Assembly: GCA_964058805.1 (NCBI GenBank)
Contig: CAXKVV010000879.1
Location: forward strand, 1 to 31,254
Length of the DNA: 31,254 nucleotides
Source: Schoenoplectus triqueter
Taxonomy: Eukaryota; Streptophyta; Magnoliopsida; Poales; Cyperaceae
Direction: 5' to 3'
The notes under the pieces are model-generated. The model saw nothing but the letters and a program-made list of their open reading frames with translations. It ran no database searches and was not told where the DNA came from. Shown in pieces: positions 1-10,123 of this stretch. Within the stretch, counting starts at the first letter, position 1; each line of letters starts with the position of its first letter. Both the position numbers and the translations under genes were made by a program.

Positions 1-2584
1 AACAAACAGCATGTAGCAAGCCTGATCAATCACATTCAGTCCAAGAGGGGAAGCTTGATGTGGGAAAATGAGGATCCCACACTGGCACGTGCTATGCTCC
101 CCAGTACAGAGCTATTATCAGCGCTGGTCCAGGATATGGTGGGCGCGATATTCTTCCAGGGTGATTTACGGGAAACATGGGGGGCTGAGGCGCTGAAGTG
201 GGCCATGGAGTGCACGTCAATGCACCTCGCCTGCCGGTCCCACCAAATCTACCGCGCCTTACGTCCAACTGTCAAGAGCGACAACTGTGTGTTGCTTCTT
301 CGGTGCCTTTATAGGTAAAATTGTTTTTTTTTTTGTAATTTTGAAATTATGCCTGTTGTGTTGTATTTGTATATGTCCTCCTATAGTTGTTCTGTTTTAT
401 TGACTACACAACCAAAGTTAATTGAACGATTACCAAAATTGCCCTAAAAGAATACTAATTAATTTTTATCCTGTTAGCGTGATATGTAATCCTGGTTTCT
501 CCACTAGTTCGACTTTATCTTTTAGTCCAATAAATAACAAAAACTGAGCCAGGCAACAGGTAAATTTCCAATTATTGGATGAAACTTTTTCCTCATTGTA
601 TTGGAAGGACTGATCACAAAAATATGAGCAGCACAAATTTGGCCGTGATTGGTAATTCATTTATAATATAGCCACTTTTGTGAAAGAATCTGTTGCTTTT
701 ATTATGCTCCAAGCTGAGACTCAGGTAGTTCTTTTATCTCTATCCTTGATGTTATATAATTTTATTTTTTCATGCAAAAGGTGCTTGGTCAATCCTGTGC
801 TACCGGTTTTAGGGTTCGCGATGGAAATATTGATGACACTTCAGGTGATGGTAGAGAACATGGAATCTGAAAAGGTCATACTCTATCCACAGCTCTTTTG
901 GGGATGTGTGGCCATGATGCACACAGATTTTGTTCATGTGTACCAACAGGTGCTTGTTCTTTTTGCACGTGTCATTGATAGACTACAGTTTCGTGATCGG
1001 ACAACTGAGCTTGTGTTGCTTTCTAGCATGCCACGTGATGAGCTCGACACTGGAAATACTGATCAGTCAGATTTTAGCAGGAAATTCTTTTTTAAATTCT
1101 TCCTTTTCTATATTTTTAACATGAAATTATTTTTGTTTTTTTGAATATTTTGGAGTAAGTTACAGTAAGGAGCTAGCCGATTCCCATTCTATAACTTGCT
1201 ATATGTGTCCTAATTCCTAACTTTCTGATTATATTTGGTATACCTACTTTCCGTATTTTATTAAAGAAAAAGAGGCCAGAAATTCTAGTCAACATGGAAA
1301 TAGGATTAGAGGAAATATAATTTCATCCAAATTACTTGCACGTGGCCTCTAAACAGCAGCCTCTCTCTCTTTCTCTCTCTGTTTTTTTTTTCTCGGTATA
1401 TATACCCTTACTGTAAATGGGGAACTGTGGTAGATAAATTTACAAGCTGTACCTATACTGATACACTATGGTCTTGGTTGAGGTTGCCAGCTTGGGTTCC
1501 AGTCCACCTTGATTGGCAGTAAGGACAAACTGCCATTGAATCAGCCATTCTCCTGGGTAGAGGTTTTGAAACACAAGTACAAGAGTGACAGTGATGTTTG
1601 GCCTGACTTTGTTTTATTTTATACAGAATGGAATCAAGGCCAACCAGTGAACGCCTGCTGACAGATGGGGGGAAGGTCCCAGTTTTTGAGGGTGTGCAGC
1701 CACTAGTGCTAAAAGGACTGATGTCTGCAGTGAGCCATGAGTCTGCAATCGAGGTTCTGTCCCGCATTACAATCCCAACTTGTGACTCTATTTTCGGCAA
1801 ACAAGAAACACGCCTCTTGATGCACATAACTGGCCTTCTTCCTTGGCTTGGCCTTCAGCTTGCTACTGATGTGCCAATACATCAAGAACAATATCAGAAA
1901 GCATGCCAAGTGACAACTAACATCTCTCTTTGGTGCCGAGCCAAGTCCCTTAATGACCTGGCGCTCATCTTCCAGGCATATGCACGAGGGGACATATCTT
2001 CTTTAGATGATCTCTTTGCACGCACCTCCCCACTGATCTGCTCTGAGTGGTTCCCCAAATACTCATCCATGGCATTTGGCCATCTGTTGTGTCTTCTTGA
2101 GCGAGGTCCACTTGCTTACCAGAGAGTGGTGCTTTCCATGCTGAAGTCACTATTGCAACAGGCACCGGTGGATCCTGCCCAGATACCCCTTGTGTACAAT
2201 GCTGTGTCTCAGCTGGTGGAGAGCCCACTCTGTTCAGAAGCATTGGATGTTCTAGAGGCACTACTGAAGAGTTGCAGTGAACCAGGTTCGGGTTCTGGTA
2301 CAGTGGATAATGGGTTTGGGGACAAGACCCTGCAGGCAATGTTTGGGAGCCAGACATCATTCAAGGCACGGAGTGGGCCACTGCCTTTCATTAACACTGG
2401 GTCTGGATTTGGATCCAATGCATGGCAAGGAGGTGGGGGAGAAGCTGCTTTTGGTGGAGGGTTGGTGCCGCGTGATGTGGCACTTCAAAATACACGATTA
2501 TTGCTTGGTCGTGTGCTTGACACTTGTTCACTTGGTAAGAAAAGAGACCACAAACGGCTTGTGCCATTTGTTGCAAATATGTAA
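1..2584 (+). CDS. C-terminal part of a Furry/Tao3-like (cell morphogenesis, PAG1-type) ARM-repeat protein; exons 1-314, 781-1080, 1627-2584
   Basis: Three exons join into one frame of 1572 nt: 523 residues plus a TAA stop at 2582-2584. The frame is open from base 1, so the 5' part of this very large gene lies off the left edge. Recognisable family blocks in order are FFQGDLRETWGAEALKWAME (exon 1), VILYPQLFWGCVAMMHTDF and LLSSMPRDELDT (exon 2), and FEGVQPLVLKGLMS, SIFGKQETRLLMHITGLLPW, WCRAKSLNDLA, EWFPKYSSMAFGHLL, TSFKARSGPL and VALQNTRLLLGRVLD (exon 3). I know these from the plant Furry/MOR2-like scaffold proteins, made of ARM/HEAT-type helices. Animal and yeast relatives act with NDR kinases in polarised growth; that role here is inference. 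The C-terminus LGKKRDHKRLVPFVANM ends as in relatives. Both introns fall in phase within an arginine codon. Intron 1 is canonical. Intron 2 has a GA donor, the one oddity that might reduce function or mark an error. Confidence 0.93.
315..780 (+). other. Intron of the Furry-like gene, canonical GT-AG
   Basis: The donor reads AG|GTAAAA at 314/315 and the acceptor AAAAG at 776-780. Joining 314 to 781 rebuilds an AGG arginine codon and continues the family sequence LLRCLYR-CLVNPVLPVLGF. The interior is AT-rich with no coding signal. Confidence 0.9.
1081..1626 (+). other. Intron of the Furry-like gene with a non-canonical GA donor (GA-AG)
   Basis: The protein is continuous if 1080 is joined to 1627, making an AGA arginine codon in the context DFSR-MESRPTSE; relatives read approximately EFQRTESRS here. 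The base pair after the exon is GA (CAG|GAAATTC), not GT. The acceptor is normal, with a T-rich tract and TACAG at 1622-1626. The frame continues after 1080 to a TGA at 1142-1144, so retaining the intron would truncate the protein. The intron also holds a CT-rich run near 1362-1380. Confidence 0.75.
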
Positions 2585-2779
2585 TGGTTTCAGTATCTGT
2601 GATTTAAATTTGTTTCAGGATCTTGTTTCTTTTTTTTTTGGGGTCCATCTTGTATCATATTTTTTTGGTGGATAGGGAACCCATTATATAGATAGTCTGA
2701 GAAAGAACATTAACAATTGGTGAGCCCACTTAGGTGAGAATTTATAAATTAACTGGTTAAGTCAAGCGTGTAGTAATAA
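2585..2779 (+). other. 3' flank, presumably the 3' UTR of the Furry-like gene
   Basis: T-rich unique sequence follows the stop codon. No strong AATAAA signal is placed with confidence; an AATAAA occurs at 2775-2780, at the edge of the next repeat. The transcript end cannot be fixed from sequence alone. Confidence 0.35.
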
Positions 2780-3420
2780 ATTCGGATTCAGGAATTATTC
2801 GGTAAGGTAAAAAAATCACGGTTTTATAATATGGATCATAGATGTTGAATCGCATTTTGTATTGTGAATCGTTATATTTTGTATCGTATTATTAAGATAC
2901 ACTAAATTTGAGTTAAAACAACTAATTAGACACATTGTATTTTTTCTATTTGAATTATTATAATATAATATTTTATCACATTTATACATAACACTAGCAC
3001 AACATGCATGCTGTGTGATATGAATATTACTTTTATTATAGTTCTATGACAATCTAAATAATATAAGTACTAACAATTTTTTTTTCTAATCAATCACATA
3101 TAAATTTAATATATATTTTTAGAATAAAATATCAAATAGGAATTTAATGTACATATTTATTTAGTACATTAGAAAAAATAATTTTATAATTTTATTTAAT
3201 ATTTTTAGAATGTCACTTATTTTTTAGTCAGGATTTGTTAGCGATTCGCTAAGGATTCGTGCAAATCCCCTTTCCATAGACAGAAAGTGCAGATTCATAT
3301 CTATTGATCTCAGAATTATATCATATCGTAAGATTCATATCTATTAGCCTATGAATCGTATCATATCGTAAGATTCGTATCTTGAATCGTAAGATACTCT
3401 ATGATATTGATATAATTTGA
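2780..3420. repeat. Element with repeated GAATCGT / GATTCGTATC motifs at both ends
   Basis: The left end (about 2780-2895) holds several TGAATCG and TATCGTA motifs. The right end (about 3235-3420) holds at least six related motifs such as AAGATTCGTATC and GAATCGTATCATATCG. They enclose a very AT-rich centre of roughly 330 bases. The layout matches other elements in this window with short motifs clustered at both ends. No clean terminal inverted repeat or target duplication was found, so the borders are approximate. Confidence 0.5.
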
Positions 3421-4714
3421 GAATAGTCCGTTTTATATAATATAAATAAAAAATATATTAAAATATGTAAAAATATATTAAAAAATATAAAATTTTATTT
3501 AAAATAATATATAATGTGTTTTTTCTCGAATAATTTGTGAATAAAATATTTTTTTGATTAAAAAAATATATTATATGTTAAATTGATGAATTATTTATGA
3601 AATATCCAGTTATTGATAAAAAATAAATTGTTCGTGAATAAAATGTGAATTGCGTTACTATTATAGCTATCATGTTTTTCTTTTATTTATTTATTTTGGC
3701 TGGGCTTCTGTATCGAAATTATGTATCGTTGATTGCAAGGGTAAAGCAACACTTCTGTAAATATTAACGCTGATGAAATTGGAACAGGTTTTGCGACTTC
3801 CTTAAGCTGTGATGATTATCTTTACTTGTGCAGACTTGACCAATAGCGGAACCACTTGTATGGTGTATACTTTTCAGTCTTTCAACAAGATGGTCATGGC
3901 CTAGTTTGTAGTAACCTGTTATATACAAGCATATCATGTCATTCTAATAAGGTGGAAACTACTGTTCTTGTCCTCTTATTCTATTTTATTTTATCTTTTT
4001 TGTGAAATACCATTCGTGACATACTGATTGACGATTTGTATCCCTCCAATAATATCATGATATCATGAGGTCGCTTTCTCTTGACAATGAATTGCACAAT
4101 TCTAGAACAAGTTATTTAAAATTAAAATTAAGAGGGTTAATTGCATGTCGTTTCACAACAAGAGGGTTAATCGCGTGCCTTTCATTAGTTGATATCCATT
4201 AATCTCGTGAATTACTATGTATGGTCCATGTTCTTCATGAAGAATTAGCACCAGAGCAAGTTTGGAGAAGGGGAATGAAATCCGTTGTTCCCTGAACCGA
4301 CGAGTAGGACCATATTCTTCGAGATCTGACGGCCCAATTCGATTTTATTTTTCTTAAGATTCACATAGCTGTTATTCAGTGGTTTTCAACGGCCCAATCC
4401 GAAGAACAGATTCCTAAACCTGCTCTCCGTAAAAAAAAAGCAACAAATTCAGACCCTGGGCAAGGAAGAAAGCTTGGCCGAGAGATAGAGACTTGATGGC
4501 TGGACGCGATTTCTCTCAGAGAGTTTTTTCTATGTGGAGAACTCCGTAAAATAATATGAACGACATAATTTAATTTAAACAGTCGTGGAAAAAATATATA
4601 AAATTTTTAATGTACGGAATATTTATTATTATTAAATCAGAAATGTAAATCGCTGATTGAATGGTTCAAAATTAAGAAAGAACCGCAAAGGATGCAGTCT
4701 CCTTTATGGATGTT
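3421..4714. other. AT-rich intergenic DNA, no feature recognised
   Basis: The first part (3421-3660) is almost pure A/T. From 3700 to 4520 the composition is more balanced, with a short direct repeat AAGAGGGTTAAT at about 4130 and 4159, but no ORF, RNA gene or transposon end was recognised. Confidence 0.6.
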
Positions 4715-4805
4715 AAAAAAGTTCGTGGCTCGTTCATTTGTGACTCGTTGAGGATCGATTCATTATTGGACCGAATCGTTAACAAACCGACTCGTTAAGC
4801 TCGTG
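4715..4805. repeat. Short block of repeated CTCGTT motifs
   Basis: GGCTCGTTCATT, GACTCGTTGAGG, AATCGTTAAC, GACTCGTTAAGCTCG follow one another within 90 bases. This looks like one end of a small element of the repeated-motif type. No matching second end was found. Confidence 0.4.
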
Positions 4806-4911
4806 ATGCACAGCCCCTTTACTGGAGATCCCCACACCAATTAATTGGAAGATGAACTGATTCTGAAGTAATGCTCAGCACTTTACTTCATCTAACAGAA
4901 GCTGCCGCTGG

Positions 4912-5166
4912 ATGAACAACATGTGTTTCCGATGTGGTGAACTGGGTCACCGTGCAATTATTTGTAGAAATTCCGGGTGCGCTTCTAATGCACCTCCATT
5001 CTGTCTCTCTCTCATCAGTCATCACGGGGCCACCCAAATCTCAACCGATCAACTCACTTCTCACTTCTCAGATAAGGAGTGGGTGGAGCATTCAACGAAT
5101 CCCCGCTCAGCGTGCAAATACGTCTTTCGTTCGAACGAATTGAGCTTAGGCCTTGTTATACTATGA
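4912..5166 (+). pseudogene. Orphan CCHC zinc-knuckle ORF, probably a gene or retroelement fragment
   Basis: An 84-codon frame starts at the ATG at 4912 and ends at TGA 5164-5166. Residues 5-18 read CFRCGELGHRAIIC, a perfect C-X2-C-X4-H-X4-C zinc knuckle, the RNA- or single-strand-DNA-binding motif of Gag-like proteins and of cellular nucleic-acid-binding proteins. The frame is also open a little upstream (about 4894), giving a basic SNRSCRW lead-in. Everything after about residue 22 is serine-rich and resembles no domain I know. No reverse transcriptase, integrase or long-terminal-repeat partner lies nearby, so I treat it as a captured or decayed fragment rather than a working gene. It could also be one exon of an unrecognised gene. 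Confidence 0.4.
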
Positions 5167-5483
5167 CTATGGTAACATATGCAAGTGCAACAGCCCATTT
5201 CTACATTAAGGTATTGATCTCATGAGAGTAGAAACAGCCCATCTCTATATTTGTATCAATCTGTAATTGCATGTATTGGGACAGTACCAGAAGTTCTCAG
5301 GAGATATCTTTACCTTTCTCAGAATAGGTTTTGCCATGGGAAAAGCCGATGCGAATAGCGATTTTGGCCGATATGAAAGACATATTTTCCTGTAGTGAAA
5401 CTGTGTATGAGCCGAACTGCTAAAGTGGCAAAGGTTGCATGGAATAAATCGTGATTGTACAATAGACGTTGATCTCGAAGAAG
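5167..5483. other. Intergenic, nothing recognised
   Basis: The composition is balanced compared with its neighbours. A short direct repeat (AACAGCCCAT near 5188 and 5233) is visible; no gene or transposon end was found. Confidence 0.5.
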
Positions 5484-5549
5484 GCACAATTCATTCACGA
5501 GTACAATGTAAAATTTTGTAATCTTTGTTATAATTAAATATTTTATTTA

Positions 5550-6032
5550 TCTATACTATTATCTATATTATTATATAAAGCATCTAAGAATTGGAGGGTC
5601 CATTTTTTATCATGGTAAATTTTTATTATACCCATTTTATCCCTCAATTAGACGGATAATATTTATTGTTGGTTGATCGAACGTATGTGATCGCGTCCAT
5701 TGATCCTCTCTTTCTCTCCATTTCTTTCTCTTATATACTATTATTTCCATAATTTTTATTTTTTTTATTTAGCAGTCTTGTGCATATTTGGTAAGAAATT
5801 AATGGTGATAATATATGTTAGAATAACTTACTTTTCTTGCCATAAAAATTATGAATCATTAACTCATATTGTGCAAAAATCTCATCCAAAATTAAATATA
5901 GTCTTTATTATATGTTTTCTCTATAATTTGGTGAATTTATAATTTAATATTAGATAAATAGAATTTTTTTATCTTATAATATTTTAATGTTTAAATAAAA
6001 AATTCTGCTGCAACGCGCGGGTATATAGCTAG
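5550..6032 (+). mobile_element. Non-autonomous Helitron, first of a head-to-tail pair
   Basis: Begins TCTATACTATTA after an A (5549) and ends CTAG at 6029-6032. Upstream of the end, TCTGC / GCGGG (6004-6022) can form the short hairpin expected 10-12 bases before CTRR. Length is 483 bases with no Rep/helicase coding capacity. The 5' end looks partly doubled (TCTATACTATTA then TCTATATTATTA). Confidence 0.8.
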
Positions 6033-6497
6033 TATTATATAAAGCATCTAAAAATTGAAGGGTCCATTTTTTATCATGATAATTTTTTATTATACCCATT
6101 TTATCCCTTAATTAGACGGCTAATATTTGTTTTTGATTGATCGAACGTATGTGATCGTGTCCATTGATCCCCTCTTTCTCTCCATTTCTTTCCCTTAAAT
6201 ACTATTATTTCCATATTATTATTATTTTTTAATTTAGAAACCTTGTGCATATTTGATAAGAAATTAATGGTGATAATATATGTTAGAATAATTTATTTTT
6301 CTTGCCATAAAAATCATGAATCATTAACTCATATTGTGCACAAATCTCATTCAAAATTAAATATAGTCTTTATTATAGTTTTTTCTATAATTTGTTGAAT
6401 TTATAATTTAATATTAGATAAATGTGAATTTTTTTATCTTATAATATTTTAATGTTTAAATAAAAAAGTCTGCTGTAACGCGCGGGTATATAGCTAG
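6033..6497 (+). mobile_element. Non-autonomous Helitron, second of a head-to-tail pair
   Basis: Starts directly after the CTAG of the previous copy with TATTATATAAAGCATC, lacking the first few bases of a full 5' end. It ends CTAG at 6494-6497, followed by T. It matches the copy at 16155-16622 more closely than its tandem neighbour; for example, both have TTAGAAACCTTGTGCAT where the neighbour has TTAGCAGTCTTGTGCAT. Confidence 0.8.
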
Positions 6498-6805
6498 TTA
6501 ATAACAAAACATAACGTATGTATTATATAAAAAATTAAGAACTAACGTAAAGCTTTTTGAATATTAGGATAGAAATACTTGTAATTATTTTAATCAACAT
6601 AATATATCCTTATCCTGATGATTTAAGTTCATCCTTATCATCATTGCTCCCTGTCGCCATATGAGGAATAAAATTCCGTACTTGAATGATACTATAATGT
6701 TGTTATTCACTTTTTAGGAGACGAGACTCCACCTGTTGGCTGCTGTTACATCCATTCAATTTGACTTTGTGGATCTAGATATTAATTATTAACTGAATTC
6801 TCTCT

Positions 6806-7430
6806 GTTTTTTTAGTAAAAATAAGGGTTAAGCTATTATCTTTTCCAATTTATTATCAAAGAAAAACGTCTTACATTTGTAAGAAATTTGATGATTCCAA
6901 GAGGTTTGGAGATCAATCAAAATTTATAAAAAAAACTAGACTAAAGTAATCCTAAACAAACATAGAGGTTAACATAAATACATAAAGATATTATGTATGA
7001 ATTCTCTTCATGCAAAAAATAAATACATAAAGATATTATGTTTTCTTGTAATTTTTCTTTGTCGGGGTTTGCTCTCTATACGACTGTGCATTTTAGATAG
7101 GACGGAGAAGATACCTTAATCTTCAAGGCATGAATAAATTATAGCATATATTTGTAGGGTTTGAGAGTAGTAATCGGAAAAGCAAAGAGAGGAACATATG
7201 AATCGGAAGAGACAATATTTTGGAGGCGTAAATCCAATTTTTCATTTCCTGACTTATTAGTAAGTCCCTTTACACAAATTACAAATAGCACCCTATAAAA
7301 CTATGATACTACAAATAACAAAAATAAAGGTGGAATGAGAGAGAGAGTCAACAATATTGACCTTCAAATTTTCATTAGCAATCAACGTTAACTGAAGGTA
7401 CATAGATATTCACTCCCTTTTTAATTGATA
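6806..7430. other. Segment found only in copy A of the duplicated unit
   Basis: Copy B has about 140 bases of different sequence at the matching place (10085-10225). A short direct repeat (AATACATAAAGATATTATG near 6977 and 7022) is visible. No element ends were recognised. Confidence 0.5.
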
Positions 7431-7797
7431 GAAGCCAAATATTATATCTCTGACTATCCAACCAGATATGCTTGTTGTGTAAAGTTCTTCTTAATGTCTA
7501 ATTAAGAATTCGAAACTAGCAACAGCTTTAATCTCTAATCTGGGAGTAGTACTGGTATCAATTCAGATCAGAATTCCAAACAGAGTTTTCATAATTCTAT
7601 TTCATGTTATAACTCATAAGTTATTTTCCAAATTAGGAGACTATTACGCGCCATTCGTACAAGATAGCGGAACCTCTTCTATTTAGGACAAATAAAATAA
7701 ATACTGCTTTATACTGGTAAGATCCAGAACCCCTAACCTGACATCGGTCCCATTGATCGACCAATCAAAGCTGTCTGATCGTGCCCGGCATATGTGC

Positions 7798-7897
7798 AGT
7801 ACAGCACTATAGGATGGGAATCACTGTACCCAAGTTCACAGGTGCATTGTATGTGTGCTTGGAGCACATAATCACTTGCTTTGCTTATGCGCATTTG
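7798..7897 (+). repeat. Highly conserved 100-base core of the duplicated unit, copy A
   Basis: Aligned without gaps to 10561-10660, with only four mismatches in 100 bases, while the surrounding parts of the two copies carry many substitutions and indels. A frame runs through it (QHYRMGITVPKF...), but copy A has no upstream ATG in that frame. Of the four changes, two are synonymous and two replace an amino acid, so the sequence gives no sign of protein-level selection. It could be a regulatory or transcribed non-coding element, or a patch of gene conversion. Confidence 0.6.
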
Positions 7898-7922
7898 CCT
7901 GCTGATTTAGGAAAGAAGCCAA

Positions 7923-7957
7923 ACCAAGCACTGGTGTTTGTACCATATCTGCTTGGT
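7923..7957 (+). other. Hairpin ACCAAGCA...TGCTTGGT, copy A
   Basis: An 8-base-pair outer stem (7923-7930 with 7950-7957) and an inner TGGT/ACCA stem (7932-7935 with 7942-7945). Copy B keeps both stems at 10685-10725, although the bulge between them changed length. Too short and too simple for a typical plant microRNA precursor on its own. Confidence 0.45.
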
Positions 7958-8149
7958 AAAAAGAAGCTCATATCTCCCCACTGAATCACTTGAAATCTCT
8001 TGAAATCCACAGAAAGAGATGAGAATCATGAGATAGATTACATGCTTGCTTGAGTTTCAGATTCTCAGTACAATGTCCTTTGGGTGATTGATAGACTCAT
8101 CAGAGTTACAAATGGCAGATAGGCCAAGAATGTGACTTAATTTTCCCTC

Positions 8150-8461
8150 ATGCACATCAAAAAAATGGGCAGTGCATTGGAGGAGCTTGCAGGTCTCGTG
8201 CAATTCAAACAAATTAAATTAACAAGGGGATCGTTGTACCATAACTACCAGCTGGGTCGGAACATTAGTTCGGACCAATTAGTGGTTTCCATTGAGAAGT
8301 TCGTGCTTGGGCTCTTGGCCTGGCCGATGAGATTCCAATCGGAACATCAGTTGGTAATTTTTTTCTACTTTGAACTTTTTTATTTTTATTTGTTTGAAAA
8401 TTCATTATTGTTGATCCCTTATTTTACGTCAATAAAAGGATCCCTTATTTTATTTTTCTAG
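8150..8461 (+). other. Unconfirmed coding-like segment (103 codons)
   Basis: The first 68 codons after the ATG at 8150 have balanced base composition and end at a fair splice donor (CAGTTG|GTAATT near 8352). After that the frame turns T-rich and looks intronic. The N-terminal part (MHIKKMGSALEELAGLVQFK) resembles no family I know. It could be a first exon or chance. It lies just right of duplicated copy A and is absent from copy B. Confidence 0.2.
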
Positions 8462-8555
8462 TTTTGAAAATTCTATATAAATTGGATATATCATAGATGT
8501 ATTCTAGAATTATTAACAGCTGCTATTATGCTCCAAGTAATTTGGTAATTATCAA

Positions 8556-8940
8556 CAATTAGAGTTTTAATTCAGATTTCACCCCACAATATAGTTCACA
8601 AATAAATAATTAGTAATATAAAATTTTAAATATATTTGATAAATTTTATATTAAAAATTTAGACATAATATTTTTAAATGCTAAATAATAATAATAATAA
8701 TAAAATAATAATAATAATAATAATAATGAATAACATAACTAACACAAACTAATATATGAAGATCATATTAAAATAATAAATTATTTTAAGAGTTAAGTTT
8801 CACCTTAAATATAATATATCTTACTTAAATGAGGAGAAATAAACTATTTTATATAAACTCTTAGATTTAAAAAGAAGAGATTTAAAAAAAATCAATGATG
8901 GAAAAAATGATGATGTGACATGCTTAAAAAACTTGAAAGG
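8556..8940 (-). mobile_element. Degraded Helitron-like unit 1 of a head-to-tail array
   Basis: Reads on the minus strand. Its left edge (TTAGAGTTTTAATTC...CACCCCACAATATAG) is a decayed version of the hairpin end seen at 9205-9240. Its right part, from AAATGAGGAG through GATGATGTGACATGCTT, is shared with units 2 and 3. It contains an ATA-rich microsatellite at about 8690-8728. Confidence 0.55.
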
Positions 8941-9209
8941 GTTATAATAACAATAATTATAATAATAATAAATAATATAACTAAGACAATAATCCATAAA
9001 GATCAAATAAAAAATAGATCATTTTAAGAGTTAAAGTTTCACCTAAAATATAATACACCTTACTTTAAATGAGGAGAGAGAAATTATTTTATATGAACCC
9101 TTCGATTTATAAAGATGAAAAGATTTAAACAAAATCAATAGTGGAAAAAAGTGATGATGTGATATGCTTAAAAAATTTAGAAGCTTAACCCTCTTTATGT
9201 ATTACTAAG
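8941..9209 (-). mobile_element. Helitron-like unit 2, truncated, of a head-to-tail array
   Basis: Starts partway into the unit (AATAATATAACTAAGACA matches the same point of units 1 and 3) and runs to its 5' end near 9200 with GATGATGTGATATGCTT. It abuts unit 3. The hairpin-side end is missing. Confidence 0.5.
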
Positions 9210-9600
9210 GTTGTAACTCGGGTTTTGCCCCGACAATATAGTCCTCAAGTAAATAATTAATAATATAAAATTTTAAATATATTTAATAAAATTTCACATT
9301 AAAGAAAATTTAGAAGTAATATTTTTAAATGCTAAGTAATAATGATAAAAAATATAACAATAATTGTTAGAATAATAAATAATATAATTAGATACATAAT
9401 AATTATAAATGATCATATAAAAAAATTATATCATTTTAATAGTTAAGTTTCACTTTAAATATTATTTTAAATGAGGTGAGAGAAACTATTTTATATAAAC
9501 TCTTGGATTGAAGAAGATAAAAAGATTTAAATAAAATCAATAGTGGTGAAAAAATAATGATGTGGCATGCTTAAAAGCTTAGCTTTTTTTAGTATTAAGA
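9206..9600 (-). mobile_element. Helitron-like unit 3, the most complete of the array
   Basis: On the minus strand it begins TCTTAATACTAAAAAAAGC at 9600, close to the usual plant Helitron 5' end. It finishes with a hairpin, TCGGG/CCCGA (about 9217-9233), about ten bases before its 3' end. The final bases read CTTAG T rather than a strict CTRR T, and the base before the 5' TC is T, not A, so the assignment is probable rather than certain. No coding capacity. Confidence 0.6.
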
Positions 9601-10123
9601 ATTAAAAATTATTGTTATGGCATACGAAATTTCCGCAATTTAATTAGTGTTATTGGCAATCTACGGGAAAGTCGCAACACTTGTGATTAAAGTGAGAATA
9701 TAAAGAGTCTTTTGTATGACAAAAGAAATTGCATAATTTATTCACGAGTAGATTGCATATTTTGTAATCTTTGATATAATTAAATTATTAATAACAAAAA
9801 ATATCGTATGTATTATATGAAAGAGTTGAGAACTAATTATATAAAGCTTTTTGAATATTAGGATGAAAATACATGTAATTCACAACGTATCGAGATCAAC
9901 ATAATATATCTCCTTATCCTGATGATTGTCATCATTGATCCTTGTCGACATGTGGGAAATAAAAATTCAGTACATGAATGATACTATGATGTTGTTATTC
10001 ACTTCTTAGCAGACAAGGCTCCACCTGTTACATCCATTCAGTTTGAGTAGACATATGGATCTAGATATTATTAACTGAACTCTTTTTTTTTTTTTTGAAA
10101 TATTTGCAGAATTTATAAAGTTA

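Larger units (their letters stand above)
5484..8110 (+). repeat. Duplicated unit, copy A (interrupted by a Helitron pair)
   Basis: Matches 9731-10880 in the same orientation in long collinear blocks: ATTCATTCACGAGTA at 5490, the stretch from TAATAACA (6499) to the GGATCTAGATATTA block near 6770, and 7440-8105 from the AATGTCTAATTAAGAA block through the final AGACTCAT. Copy A differs by the Helitron pair at 5550-6497 and by about 600 extra bases at 6806-7430. The identity of the unit is unknown. It lacks TG...CA ends, so I do not call the two copies LTRs. Confidence 0.8.

Noticed and set aside
680..1144. 154-codon frame overlapping exon 2 of the Furry-like gene
   Set aside because: Only 781-1080 is exon. 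The start lies in intron 1 and the tail (KFFFKFFLF...) is intron 2.
1965..2576. Minus-strand frames opposite the last Furry-like exon
   Set aside because: Shadows of a strongly supported conserved exon on the plus strand.
7798..7957. MicroRNA gene in the conserved core and hairpin
   Set aside because: No match to conserved plant microRNAs that I recall, and the core folds only weakly, with several G-U pairs; the strong hairpin is too short.
7781..7984. 67-codon frame through the conserved core of copy A
   Set aside because: It begins with GTG, not ATG, and copy B's frame diverges in length and sequence after the core; half of the core changes alter amino acids.
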